Source: Limnobacter sp. MED105 (GTDB lineage: Bacteria; Pseudomonadota; Gammaproteobacteria; Burkholderiales; Burkholderiaceae_B). Taken from it: a stretch of 64,000 bases of DNA. The stretch's first letter is position 1. Every line of letters begins with the position of its first letter. Of the stretch, positions 43,216 through 52,668 are shown piece after piece. Under the pieces are notes generated by a model. The model did no database searches. It worked only from the letters and a program-made list of their open reading frames with translations, and had not been told where the DNA came from. Position numbers and translations under genes: made by a program. The stretch spans positions 496,001 through 560,000 of the forward strand of contig NZ_ABCT01000001.1 of assembly GCF_000170915.1 (NCBI RefSeq). The letters are read 5' to 3'.

Positions 43216-46200
43216 TTAGGCAGTTGGCAGGCCTGGGATAGTTGGCAGGTCATCGGCGCCGGGCAGTGAGCCCAGTGGTGAGCCTGTGCCACCCAGCAGA
43301 TCTGTCAGGGCAGATGGATCTGTCGGAATTGGCAGACCACCCGCATCTGGCAAACCGCCGCCAGCCAGATCAGTCAATGGAGCCAATACTGCGTCCAGAG
43401 GTGTTCCGGTTGGGCCTTCGGTACCACCTTCGCCACCAGGCAAGCCTGGGATTGTTGGCAAACCGCCGCCAGCCAAATCAGCCAGTGGAGCCAGTACTGC
43501 GTCCAGAGGTGTTCCGGTTGGGCCTTCGGTACCACCTTCGCCACCAGGCAAGCCCGGGAGTTCTGGCAAACCGCCGCCAGCCAGATCAGTCAATGGAGCC
43601 AATACTGCATCCAGAGGTGTTCCGGTTGGGCCTTCGCCTGGTTCACCTTCGTCACCGCCAGGCAAGCCTGGGATTGCAGGTGCACCTGGGATACCGCCGG
43701 CCAGCAGGCCGTCCAGTGTCATGGCGCCAGTGATGATACCGTCTTCAATTGGTTGACCAATTGCTGGGATCATTTCGATTGGAGCCACATCCACAAACTG
43801 CTGGGCCGCGCTTTCGATTGGGCCAGCTGTTGGGTTAGGTGCTGGTGTTTCACCACCGGTGTCACCGCCAGGCAAGCCTGGGAGTTCTGGCAAACCGCCG
43901 CCAGCCAAGTCCGCCAATGGAGCCAATACTGCATCCAGAGGTGTTCCGGTTGGGCCTTCACCTGGCTCACCTTCGTCACCGCCAGGCAAGCCTGGGAGTT
44001 CTGGCAAACCGCCGCCAGCCAAGTCCGCCAATGGAGCCAATACTGCATCCAGAGGTGTTCCGGTTGGGCCTTCACCTGGCTCACCTTCGTCACCGCCAGG
44101 CAAGCCTGGGATTGCAGGTGCACCTGGGATACCGCCGGCCAGCAGGCCGTCCAGTGTCATGGCGCCAGTGATGATGCCGTCTTCAATTGGTTGACCAATT
44201 GCTGGGATCATTTCGATTGGGGCTACATCCACAAACTGCTGAGCTGCGCTTTCGATTGGGCCAGCTGTTGGGTTTGGTTCTTCCGGCTCTTCGCCATCGT
44301 CACCGCCACCCATGTCTGGCAAGCCACCGGAACGCAGTGCGTCCACCAGAGGTTCGGTCACAGCTTCAAGAGGTGTGTTGGTGCCGATGTCTTCGATTAC
44401 ACCTGCCAAGCTCTCAGCGAAAACGGCTGGGTCTGCATTTTCCATCAACGCGTCTGTCAAGGGTGACAGTGGAGTTTCAGGCGCGCCACCTTCACCGCCG
44501 CCAGGCAGGCCTGGCAGGGATGGAGCACCGCCGCCAACTGCGTCAGCAATTGGATCAAGGATCACGTCCAATGGTGTGCCAGTTGTGCCGCCTTCTCCTG
44601 GCTCTTCACCTTCACCAGGTTCGCCGCCATCCTCTTCAGCACGTTCGCCACCCAGCAGGTTGCCAACTGTTTCGATGAGCGGTGCGCCGGGGCCAGCCGC
44701 TGATGAGTTGTCAGCGGCTTGTTCTCCAAGGAGCGCTACACCACCGGCCAGGCCACCCGAAAGTTGCTCTGGCAGTTGTCCGCCAGTTGGGTCTTCCCCA
44801 CCGGCCACTACAAATGCCAAACCACCGGTGAGTGGTGCCAAGGGTGCCAGGGCGCTGTTTGGATTGGTCAGGTCAGTCAGGCCTTCCGCCACTTCTTGCA
44901 AGGTGCCGGGTACGCCAGGTGAGCCTGCGTCGGCGTCGCTGGTGCCTACGACTGGTGCCAAAATACCGGCAGTCAGAGGGCTCAATGGGCTGCTGTCAGA
45001 GGCCAAGGTGTTGCCTATAGTGGTTAGGCCTTGAGCCGCACCATCCACTTCGCCCTCGTTTTGAGCTTCAGCAGTAGAGAGTCTGGCGATCATGGTTTGT
45101 GGGGCTGGCTCATTTTCGCTGTATCCCAAGGTTTGTGCCAAGGGATCAACCACTGGGTCCAGTGGTGTTGGCTCAGCGCCTTCCGCCAAACCTTGTGACA
45201 GGTTGCTCACTGTGCCAGCAAGGCCTTCTTGGTCATTGGTGTAGCCCTCTTGAGGCTGACCAACCGTTTCAGCGAGCAAGTTTGCAACACCGGTTGGGTC
45301 TTGGTCTGAAACACTCGCGATGCCATCAGACACTGTAGCCAGGCCGTCAGCCACTGCACCAGTTACTGCGGTGATTGGTGCAAGTGGTGTTTGCTCCAAG
45401 CCGTCGTTCAGTGATTCAACGCCGCCGATCAACCCTGAAGTATCACCTTCTACATCGCTGTCGGAGTCAGAATCGCTGTCGGAATCAGAATCGCTGTCAG
45501 AGTCAGAATCGCTGTCGGAGTCAGAATCGCTGTCGGAATCAGAGTCGCTGTCGGAATCAGAGTCGCTGTCGGAGTCAGAATCGCTGTCGGAATCAGAGTC
45601 GCTGTCAGAATCGGAGTCGCTGTCGGAGTCAGAATCGCTGTCAGAGTCGGAATCGCTGTCAGAGTCGGAATCGCTGTCAGAGTCGGAATCGCTGTCAGAG
45701 TCGGAATCGCTGTCAGAGTCAGAATCGCTGTCAGAGTCAGAATCGCTGTCAGAGTCGGAATCGCTGTCAGAATCGGAATCGCTGTCAGAGTCAGAGTCGT
45801 CACTGGGATCCACGGTGGTTACGGTGTCGTCACCGTCGTCGCTCAGCGCAATCGCGCCAAGGGCCGCACCACCAATTGCTGCGCCTACACCAGCGCCGGC
45901 ACTACCGCCAGCCAACAAACCAGCACCTACCAGGCCTGACATTGTGCCTTCATATGGGGTGAGGATTGCTGAGCTTACTTCATTGTCAATGTCATACAAC
46001 TCAACACCCTCGCTTAGTGCAACAACCTCGGTTCGGTTGGCGCCGTCTGCTACGGTGGAGGTAATCTGTTCCAGCTTTGCTGACGCGTTGGGCGCCAGTT
46101 GCAACAGTGTGTCGCCATGACCAGCAGACACTGCGGGCATTAATACTTCAGCGGTCTGGGTACCAGTGTTGGTTACCACATCATTCCATCGCAAGGCATC

Positions 46201-46293
46201 GCCTTGGCTTAGCTCTACGATTTTGCCACCGCGTTCTACTTGAAGACCGGCAGGCGACTTAATAATTCCCACGTCGGGGTTGGCGTTTTCCAT
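43216..46293 (-). CDS. Serine-aspartate repeat protein with FecR-like/retention-type module and 36-38-residue repeats
   Basis: This 1025-residue, very acidic protein has no known family name. Residues 1-75 form the same small module as in the short paralog ([45 protein letters not shown]). A Gly/Ala-rich hydrophobic stretch lies at 118-150. Residues 164-280 are an almost unbroken Ser-Asp tract. The remaining 740 residues are degenerate repeats around TPLDxVLxPLxDxxGGGLPxLPGLPGG, some nearly identical. Ser-Asp tracts are known from Sdr/Clf adhesins of staphylococci, where they are stalks glycosylated by SdgA/SdgB. No Sec signal, LPXTG or RTX motif is seen. AAGGA precedes the start. A surface or biofilm protein is my inference. 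Confidence 0.75.
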   Translation of the reverse strand: MENANPDVGIIKSPAGLQVERGGKIVELSQGDALRWNDVVTNTGTQTAEVLMPAVSAGHGDTLLQLAPNASAKLEQITSTVADGANRTEVVALSEGVELYDIDNEVSSAILTPYEGTMSGLVGAGLLAGGSAGAGVGAAIGGAALGAIALSDDGDDTVTTVDPSDDSDSDSDSDSDSDSDSDSDSDSDSDSDSDSDSDSDSDSDSDSDSDSDSDSDSDSDSDSDSDSDSDSDSDSDSDSDSDSDSDSDSDSDSDSDSDSDSDSDSDSDSDSDSDSDSDSDVEGDTSGLIGGVESLNDGLEQTPLAPITAVTGAVADGLATVSDGIASVSDQDPTGVANLLAETVGQPQEGYTNDQEGLAGTVSNLSQGLAEGAEPTPLDPVVDPLAQTLGYSENEPAPQTMIARLSTAEAQNEGEVDGAAQGLTTIGNTLASDSSPLSPLTAGILAPVVGTSDADAGSPGVPGTLQEVAEGLTDLTNPNSALAPLAPLTGGLAFVVAGGEDPTGGQLPEQLSGGLAGGVALLGEQAADNSSAAGPGAPLIETVGNLLGGERAEEDGGEPGEGEEPGEGGTTGTPLDVILDPIADAVGGGAPSLPGLPGGGEGGAPETPLSPLTDALMENADPAVFAESLAGVIEDIGTNTPLEAVTEPLVDALRSGGLPDMGGGDDGEEPEEPNPTAGPIESAAQQFVDVAPIEMIPAIGQPIEDGIITGAMTLDGLLAGGIPGAPAIPGLPGGDEGEPGEGPTGTPLDAVLAPLADLAGGGLPELPGLPGGDEGEPGEGPTGTPLDAVLAPLADLAGGGLPELPGLPGGDTGGETPAPNPTAGPIESAAQQFVDVAPIEMIPAIGQPIEDGIITGAMTLDGLLAGGIPGAPAIPGLPGGDEGEPGEGPTGTPLDAVLAPLTDLAGGGLPELPGLPGGEGGTEGPTGTPLDAVLAPLADLAGGGLPTIPGLPGGEGGTEGPTGTPLDAVLAPLTDLAGGGLPDAGGLPIPTDPSALTDLLGGTGSPLGSLPGADDLPTIPGLPTA
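43349..44276 (-). repeat. 114/108-base direct repeats and a 438-base duplication inside the repeat gene
   Basis: Units of 108 or 114 bases (36 or 38 codons, core [19 protein letters not shown]) recur. The two units at about 43867 and 43981 are almost identical. A larger block, 43591-43838, is repeated at 44029-44276 (offset 438 bases, 146 codons) with only a few silent changes. Near-identity at DNA level means recent duplication or gene conversion. Confidence 0.85.
45454..45804 (-). repeat. Ser-Asp coding repeat, 351 bases
   Basis: 117 codons of alternating Ser and Asp, built from 18-base units of the form AGCGATTCCGACTCTGAC with many synonymous changes (GAT/GAC, TCC/TCT/TCA-type). Silent variation with a constant protein sequence shows that the protein repeat, rather than only slippage, is maintained. 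Confidence 0.92.
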
Positions 46294-46340
46294 GATTCAC
46301 ATTTCCTTGAGGCTAGAGAGTTTGTTAGGCAAATCCACTG

Positions 46341-46370
46341 CTATAAGCGTTTTACTCACAGGGGATTCAA
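46341..46370 (-). promoter_or_regulatory. Candidate promoter of the Ser-Asp repeat gene
   Basis: On the minus strand TTGAAT and TTATAG are separated by 18 bases, about 48 bases before the start codon. This is a fair sigma-70 match and no better candidate is seen close by. Confidence 0.35.
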
Positions 46371-46728
46371 TCGGATTCAGGAAAATACAAATATCTGGAC
46401 GAATAATTTTCGTCAGTTGGGCAAGATAATTTTGATTGTTAAATTTAATAAAATTAATTAAGAATTGATTGTTGCTGGAAAAGGGTTTGCTGGCTTATTT
46501 ATTGCAATAATTACTTCGATCGATTGTCTTGACTTGCCGTTGTTGAATGCCAAATGAGTGTTATCTAACCGCGATTATTTTTCTGGCACTGATCTTCCTG
46601 GGGGACCTATTTTGGTGGGGGTTCTTCGTAAATATTCGTATGGAGTATTGTAATTTTTGAGCCAACACCATGATCCAAGGTGAGGCCAGGTAGGCCCCAA
46701 GGTAAATTTGTGTATTTTTATTGGCAAT

Positions 46729-46757
46729 TTGAACTTGGGCAATTCACGATATACAAC
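46729..46757 (+). promoter_or_regulatory. Candidate promoter of tamA
   Basis: TTGAAC and TACAAC are separated by 17 bases, about 54 bases before the tamA start. It is a moderate match to the sigma-70 consensus. Confidence 0.35.
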
Positions 46758-46810
46758 TGCGGTGTCAAAGTGTCGGCTCAGGGAGAATTGACTTATCTGT
46801 CCAGGAAAGC

Positions 46811-48607
46811 ATGAAGAAGTTTTTGAGTAACCACAAAAGCGAGGTGATTCGCTGGCTTTGTGCCGCTTGCAGTGCAATAGCCTTTCACATTGGCGTGGTT
46901 TACGCTCAAGACGCGGTCACCGAGTTTGATCCCCCCAAGGTGAGTTACGACGTTCCTGCTGAATTCCAGGACTTGATCGAGCAGTCCACCCAGCAAATTC
47001 GCTCGACTGCACAGGTGAATGACAACGGAGATGCGTGGCAACTATTCAGGCGATTGCGACCGGCCATTCGTGATGCTCTGGGTACAGAAGGTTATTTTTC
47101 TCCCTCAATTCAGCGAGTCGTTGATGAAACAGTTCCCGAAGATGTGGCGCCACCTCTGAACATAAAAATCGAGCCGGGGATACAAAGTAAAATTGTGTCG
47201 GTGGATATTCAATTCGATGGCGAAATCAACAAAGACGAGTTTGCAGAGCGGCGTGAGCGCCTGAAGACCTTGTGGCTTTTGGGAGTTAACCAGCCCTTTA
47301 ATCAAGCTGACTGGAGTGCCAGTAAAGACAGTCTGTTGAGGGATCTGTTGGCCAAAGATTTCGCGGCTGCGACTCTTTCTGAAAGCTTGGCTGATGTTGA
47401 TCCTGAGAAGAATACAGTCGCTTTGAGTGTGGTTTACGACAGTGGTCCGGTGTTTACTTTTGGAGATCTGCAAATTAAGGGATTGACAAAATATCCCCAA
47501 GACCTGGTTTCACGTTACAACACCATCCGCCCCGGTGATCGATACGAGCAAGAACGTCTGTTAAGGCTGCTTGCGGATCTTCAAGGGACAACTTATTTCT
47601 CGGCTGTGGACGTAAAAATTGATGCGGATGATCGACAGCCAGTGAATGTTCCAATCGAGGTCACTGTGATGGAAAGTGACAGCAAGCGCCTTGGTTTGGG
47701 TGCAGGCTACAGTTCCAATACCGGGTTTCGAACTGAGGCCACCTATCAATTCAACAATTTGTTTGATCGAGCCTACTCGCTTGTTACCGGTGTTCGCGTT
47801 GAACAAAAGCGCCAGTCTGCATATGCGGATGTATTCCTTCCCCCGTCAACCCGTGGCATTACCGACTCGGTTGGGGTGGCGATTGATCACCAGGAAATAT
47901 CGAACCTTGAAGTGGATCGATCTTCTGTGGGAGCCATACGAGAATTCAACAAAGGTATCAACGATTACCGTTTGGGCCTGAACTTTCAGCTGGAAGAGCG
48001 AAGCGCGCTTGGCATCAATTTTGGACAAACTCAGGCGCTGGTTGCAAGTTCATCGTGGACAAGAAATGCCGTAGATGATCGCCTGAATCCTTCGGAGGGA
48101 TATATTGCTTTCGGCCAGTTGGCCCTTGCTTCGGAACAGTTTGCTTCCGATCAAGACTTTGTTCGTTTGTATGGTCGAGTGCAGAAGTTTTGGTCGCCTT
48201 CCAGAGAGAATTTATTTTCTGCACGATTCGAGGCTGGTACGGTCGTGGCCAGTGCACGTCGGGATATTCCACAGGATTACCTGTTTCGCGCGGGGGGGAC
48301 CAACAGCCTTCGTGGATTTGACTTTCTAGATTTGGGCGTAATCGATCAAGGTGTTTTGGTGGGGGGGCGTCGAGTGATGATTGGTAGCCTCGAGTACACC
48401 CGGTGGTTTGATGGCGGGCCGCTTGGCGCTGCTGTTTTTACAGATGTGGGTGATGTTGCCGACAACTGGAATGACTTTGATCCCAAGCCGGCAATTGGTG
48501 TGGGGGTACGTTATAAAACCCCAGCTGGGCCTATCGCTTTTGATGTGGCCAAAGCCGCAGACCAGGACAACTTGAGAATTCACTTTGCGCTGGGGGTGGC
48601 ATTTTGA
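46811..48607 (+). CDS. tamA: Translocation and assembly module outer-membrane protein TamA
   Basis: TamA is an Omp85-family outer-membrane barrel that, with TamB, assists insertion of certain surface proteins (autotransporters) and lipid transport between membranes. The 598-residue protein has a signal peptide ending VVYAQD, POTRA domains at about 110-285 (FTFGDLQIKGLTKYPQDLVSRY is a POTRA strand-helix) and a 16-strand barrel from about 290. The barrel has the conserved FRAGGTNSLRGFDFLDLG (the Omp85 RGF motif), and the protein ends in Phe, as outer-membrane barrels do. It overlaps tamB by four bases. Confidence 0.92.
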   Translation: MKKFLSNHKSEVIRWLCAACSAIAFHIGVVYAQDAVTEFDPPKVSYDVPAEFQDLIEQSTQQIRSTAQVNDNGDAWQLFRRLRPAIRDALGTEGYFSPSIQRVVDETVPEDVAPPLNIKIEPGIQSKIVSVDIQFDGEINKDEFAERRERLKTLWLLGVNQPFNQADWSASKDSLLRDLLAKDFAAATLSESLADVDPEKNTVALSVVYDSGPVFTFGDLQIKGLTKYPQDLVSRYNTIRPGDRYEQERLLRLLADLQGTTYFSAVDVKIDADDRQPVNVPIEVTVMESDSKRLGLGAGYSSNTGFRTEATYQFNNLFDRAYSLVTGVRVEQKRQSAYADVFLPPSTRGITDSVGVAIDHQEISNLEVDRSSVGAIREFNKGINDYRLGLNFQLEERSALGINFGQTQALVASSSWTRNAVDDRLNPSEGYIAFGQLALASEQFASDQDFVRLYGRVQKFWSPSRENLFSARFEAGTVVASARRDIPQDYLFRAGGTNSLRGFDFLDLGVIDQGVLVGGRRVMIGSLEYTRWFDGGPLGAAVFTDVGDVADNWNDFDPKPAIGVGVRYKTPAGPIAFDVAKAADQDNLRIHFALGVAF

Positions 48608-51600
48608 AGCGTGGGGTATTCGCTTTATTTACATTCTTGCTGGCTGTAGCCGTGGCTGTCACTGCTGGGGTTCTGTGGGTGGTTCATACTGAACACGGCC
48701 TTCGGTTTGCTGTGGGTCAAGCGCAGGACTGGATGAATGAAAATTCGGATCAACAACTTGAATTCGGCAAGGTTCAAGGCACCTTGTCGCAAGGGTTGGA
48801 TCTTGAGTTTGTTCGATGGAAGCAAGCCGATACCACGGTTGAAATTGAGCAAATTCAGCTCGTAATCGACTGGTCAAATGTATTGAATCGAATGGTTCGA
48901 ATCAGCAATTTGTCGGCACAGGTTGTGCGCGTTGATTCACCGCCTTCTGAAGAAGATTCTCCGCTTGTTATTCCGGATGAAATCAGCGTACCCGTTGATG
49001 TGGACTTGCGTCATCTCAGCGTGCAGCAATTGTTAATCAATGGTGAAGAATTAACGCAGTTGAGTGCTCGGGGTTCGGTTCAATCGAAACAGCTCAACAT
49101 CGATAATTTTTCATTGAATGTGCGGGACACTCAAATCCACTCTTCACTTGAGATGGCGCTGGCGAAACCCTATCAAATGAGAGGTGCAGTGAACGCACAG
49201 CGGAAATTGGATGATTTGTTGCTGAATGCGCAGTTGGCTGCGACTGGCTCTATCGAACGCTTGGCGCTTGCCCTGGATGCCAAAGGGGAAAACCCGGGCA
49301 AGGCGGATCAAACACAGCGTGTGCAAGCCAATGCAGTGCTCACTTTGTTGGGTTCAACTCCGTTTGAAACGGTACGACTGAACGCAGAAAATTTCGATCC
49401 GTCAAATTGGCTGGATGGGGCGCCACGCGCATCACTTGCGATTGTTGCAACGGTAGAGCCCAATGCAGATTTTTCTGAAAGTACAGGCAATTTCTCGGTT
49501 AGAAATGCTCGACCTTCAACCGTTCAGTCGGGTGGGTTACCGTTGTCGTTCATGCGGGCCCGGTTTAATTTGAGCCTGAGGGAGCAACTTCCCGAACAAT
49601 TTGATTTGTGGGTGGATGAGCTCCAGTTGGCCGATGGAAAACGTCAGGCTGGCAATGCGAATGCCTCTATTCAGTGGCGAGCGTCCAAGCAGAGTGACGA
49701 TCAGATTGCCACTCTGGATGTTTTGGCGGGGGATGTGAATTTTGATGTCAAGACCAATAATTTAGATGCTTCTGTATTTGCCAGTTTGCCCCAGCAACTC
49801 GCACTGACCTCTACAATTCAAGGCACCAAGAATGGGCAGCAGTTGCAGGTCAAACGCCTTTCGGTTCGAGATCGGCAAGCAGAACTTCAAGGTAAGTTGC
49901 GTGTGGATTTGCGTGGAAAAGTACCGGTAGATGTTCAGCTTGACTTGAAGGGAATCAACCCTGCCAACTACGTTCCAGATGCCAGTCCATTATTGCAAGG
50001 TGATTTGAACGGAAAAGCCTCGTTCAATGGGGTTTTGGTGCAAAGTGGAAAGGCAGGTGCAGTGGACCCCTTGGGTGAGATCAATCTTGATTTAATGAAT
50101 TCCCGCCTGGCCAACGCCCCGCTTACACTGGTTGCCAAGGCCACTGGCGGGGTTTCTCGCTTAAGCAATATGTTGCTTGATCTGGACGTGGTGGGAAACA
50201 CGGTGAAAGCCACTGGCAGTTATGGAACCCAGTCTGATTTCGTTGATGTGGATGTGAATCTGGATGAACTCGCGCGTCTCGGAAAACTGATTCAGATGAA
50301 ACTTTCCGGGACGGCGCGTTTGAAAGGAAAACTGAGAGGGATTGACGGAAACTTCTCGGGTGAGGGCAATGTTGATGTGCGTCAGTTGAAGCTGGATGAC
50401 ACGATTCAGATTGATACCGTGTCGGGACAGTTCAACCTGGGTTCAGCGCCAAATTCGCCCTGGGTTGGCGACATTGTGGCGAGCAAAGTCAAAGTACCCG
50501 GCGCGGTGACCAACACCTTGAATGAATTAAAGCTCACGCTTCGTGGTGTTCGCAACCAGCATGAGTTACGGGGCGAGTTTGCCAGTGGTTTGCAGCCCTT
50601 TAGTCGTTTGCGTCCGTTGAAAGGCGAGTTTGCATTTGCGGGTGGGGTTGGGGCTTTGCGCACACCGAAAACCGTTTCTGGCTGGAAAGGGCAATGGACT
50701 CAATTGAAAATCGAGGGCATGTGGTTGCCTGCTCGCAGCTTTGCTCTCCAGGCTCCTGCACCGCTCACGATTGCGCCGGGGTATTTTGAGCTCACGAATT
50801 TTGTACTCAAAGGCGAAGACACCTCAGTGTTGAACAACAAAGTGCTTCGTATTGCGAACCGGGAAATACGGGTTGAGGGTGAAATGCCCCAGTTTTATTT
50901 TCCACGAATGTCTCCGATATTGCGCAAGCAACTGACAGTAGAACCCAAGGATCTGATTGCAAAAGTGAAATGGAACTACTTGGCCAATCCCAACAAGGTA
51001 GATGGCCATGTGGATGTGCAGCATGTGTCGGGTGGCTTGCAGGTGCTTGAGGATTCACAGGTGGATGTGGATATTCGAACCATGACTGCAAATCTCGATT
51101 TCAATCGAGAGGCGGCCAGTGTGGACTTGAATATTCTTGCCGATGATTTCGGTGCAGTGACTGCAAATCTGAAACTGCCGGTTCAACAAAACCCGCAAAC
51201 CAAAGCCTGGGAAATTGCAGGCAATGAGGCGATGCAGGGATCGGTGGCGGCCGGATTTACCGAGCTTAACTGGCTGGGCCCCATGATCAGTGGTGGGGTT
51301 AGAACCAGCGGTACAGGCCAGATTGCAATGGCGATTGCGGGCACTGCAAACAACCCCGATGTTCAGGGACGATTGTTTGCGCTGGATCTGGATGTGTTTC
51401 AGCTTGACCAAGGGGTACGCTTTGAAGACGGCAATGTGGTGGTTGACTTCACTACCGACAAGGCCAGTATCGACACTTTTGAGTTCACCGTGTACAACCG
51501 TCGCCCACCTCGCCGCTATATCGAGGAGTTGGGGCCGTTGATTCAGGGCAACGGGAAAGTGAAGGCAGAGGGTGTTTGGAATTTGACGGGTTTGAATGGT

Positions 51601-52656
51601 GAAATCCGCTTGTCCATGGACAGGGTTCCCTTGCTGCAGCGACTCGATCGATGGATGATGGTGAACTCGAGTGTGACGGTGCAGCAACCCAGTGTTGACG
51701 GACAACCCTTAAAGATTCGGGGGGAAGTGGATACCTTGGGGGCATACTTCGAGATGCCTGAGAGTGGTCCTCAAACCCTGGGCGACGATGTGTTCATTCA
51801 AGGGCGCAGTGAACTGGCCGGACAAGGTTTGCCGATAGACCTGCAATTGCGCGCCAATTTGGGTGACCGGTTTTACGTGAACGCTGAAGGCTTGCGAAGC
51901 CGGCTTGAGGGTGGTTTGCGCTTGGTGATGCTTGAGGGGGTTGGTGGCAGTGGGCAGCGTCGATCGGGAAGACGTTTGAGCGCCACCGGCACCATTCAAA
52001 CTGTGAGTGGTACTTATCGCGCCTATGGGCAAGATCTCTCAATCGAGCGAGGCGTGGTTAACTTCCAGGGTCCGCTGGACAACCCGGGGCTGAATGTTCG
52101 TGCTGTGCGCAAGGGCGTGGCTGTTGAGGCGGGTGTAGAGGTAACTGGCACTGCGCAGCGGCCCACGGTCAGTCTGGTCAGTGAACCAGCCGTGCCAGAT
52201 TCGGAGAAGTTGTCGTGGATGATTCTAGGACGAGGAAGTGGTTCGGCAGACCGCGATTCCACTTTGTTGCTGACCGCTGCTGCGGCAATTTTTGGTGATG
52301 AGGACGAAAGTACGACCCGTAAAATTGCGAAATCAATCGGTATCGATGACTTGAGTTTAAGCACAGGTTCCTTGACCGCAGCCGATTCCCGTGCGGTGGG
52401 TAGCAAGGTGGCCATTGCGCCTGGTGCAGATGCTTCCGCAAACGTGATTGGGTCTGATGATCCCTTGCTGTCGCAACGTATTGTGTCCTTGGGAAAACGA
52501 TTCAGCGATCGTGTTTATCTGAGTTTTGATCAATCTGTGACAACAGCGGCCAGTATTTTGAAACTGAACTATCAATACTCACGCAAGCTCAGCTTTATTG
52601 CACGGGCGGGGGCGGACAATGCAGTCGATGTGCTTTATCAATTCTCTTTTGACTGA
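48604..52656 (+). CDS. tamB: Translocation and assembly module inner-membrane protein TamB
   Basis: TamB is an AsmA-like protein anchored in the inner membrane; its long beta-taco groove crosses the periplasm to TamA. The 1350 residues start with one membrane helix (GVFALFTFLLAVAVAVTAGVLWVVH), followed by about 1050 residues of beta-rich repeats. The conserved C-terminal DUF490 domain has GTYRAYGQDLSIERGVVNFQGPLDNPGL near residue 1138 and ends with LNYQYSRKLSFIARAG...YQFSFD. The start is a TTG overlapping the tamA stop (TTGA), which fits translational coupling. Confidence 0.92.
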   Translation: MKRGVFALFTFLLAVAVAVTAGVLWVVHTEHGLRFAVGQAQDWMNENSDQQLEFGKVQGTLSQGLDLEFVRWKQADTTVEIEQIQLVIDWSNVLNRMVRISNLSAQVVRVDSPPSEEDSPLVIPDEISVPVDVDLRHLSVQQLLINGEELTQLSARGSVQSKQLNIDNFSLNVRDTQIHSSLEMALAKPYQMRGAVNAQRKLDDLLLNAQLAATGSIERLALALDAKGENPGKADQTQRVQANAVLTLLGSTPFETVRLNAENFDPSNWLDGAPRASLAIVATVEPNADFSESTGNFSVRNARPSTVQSGGLPLSFMRARFNLSLREQLPEQFDLWVDELQLADGKRQAGNANASIQWRASKQSDDQIATLDVLAGDVNFDVKTNNLDASVFASLPQQLALTSTIQGTKNGQQLQVKRLSVRDRQAELQGKLRVDLRGKVPVDVQLDLKGINPANYVPDASPLLQGDLNGKASFNGVLVQSGKAGAVDPLGEINLDLMNSRLANAPLTLVAKATGGVSRLSNMLLDLDVVGNTVKATGSYGTQSDFVDVDVNLDELARLGKLIQMKLSGTARLKGKLRGIDGNFSGEGNVDVRQLKLDDTIQIDTVSGQFNLGSAPNSPWVGDIVASKVKVPGAVTNTLNELKLTLRGVRNQHELRGEFASGLQPFSRLRPLKGEFAFAGGVGALRTPKTVSGWKGQWTQLKIEGMWLPARSFALQAPAPLTIAPGYFELTNFVLKGEDTSVLNNKVLRIANREIRVEGEMPQFYFPRMSPILRKQLTVEPKDLIAKVKWNYLANPNKVDGHVDVQHVSGGLQVLEDSQVDVDIRTMTANLDFNREAASVDLNILADDFGAVTANLKLPVQQNPQTKAWEIAGNEAMQGSVAAGFTELNWLGPMISGGVRTSGTGQIAMAIAGTANNPDVQGRLFALDLDVFQLDQGVRFEDGNVVVDFTTDKASIDTFEFTVYNRRPPRRYIEELGPLIQGNGKVKAEGVWNLTGLNGEIRLSMDRVPLLQRLDRWMMVNSSVTVQQPSVDGQPLKIRGEVDTLGAYFEMPESGPQTLGDDVFIQGRSELAGQGLPIDLQLRANLGDRFYVNAEGLRSRLEGGLRLVMLEGVGGSGQRRSGRRLSATGTIQTVSGTYRAYGQDLSIERGVVNFQGPLDNPGLNVRAVRKGVAVEAGVEVTGTAQRPTVSLVSEPAVPDSEKLSWMILGRGSGSADRDSTLLLTAAAAIFGDEDESTTRKIAKSIGIDDLSLSTGSLTAADSRAVGSKVAIAPGADASANVIGSDDPLLSQRIVSLGKRFSDRVYLSFDQSVTTAASILKLNYQYSRKLSFIARAGADNAVDVLYQFSFD

Positions 52657-52668
52657 TTTCAGGACAAC

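Larger units (their letters stand above)
46294..46810. other. Divergent regulatory region between the Ser-Asp gene and tamA (517 bases, no gene)
   Basis: The stretch is AT-rich, especially 46420-46520. Leftward, TTGAAT with an 18-base spacer and TTATAG (46341-46370) is a candidate promoter for the Ser-Asp gene. Rightward, TTGAAC (46729-46734) with a 17-base spacer and TACAAC (46752-46757) is a candidate for tamA. A frame of 100 codons at 46575-46877 on the minus strand has no coding-like composition and overlaps tamA. The length suggests more regulation than two simple promoters need. Confidence 0.5.

Noticed and set aside
43242-45338. Several plus-strand frames and a minus-strand frame rich in Pro, Gly, Cys or His
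   Set aside because: They mirror the 108/114-base repeats of the repeat gene and have no independent start signals.
45454-45804. Possible CRISPR-like array
   Set aside because: The repeats are contiguous 18-base units without spacers and are translated as Ser-Asp.
45320-46120. Plus-strand open frames with Leu-Ser-Glu-Ser-Glu or Gln-Asn-Arg-Cys repeats, and a further minus-strand frame with Thr-Ala-Ile repeats (45450-45803)
   Set aside because: These are out-of-frame readings of the Ser-Asp coding repeat. The minus-strand gene at 43216-46293 has a proper ribosome site, start and terminator.
46575-46877. Minus-strand 100-codon frame upstream of tamA
   Set aside because: It overlaps the tamA start and signal peptide, has no ribosome site and no recognisable composition.
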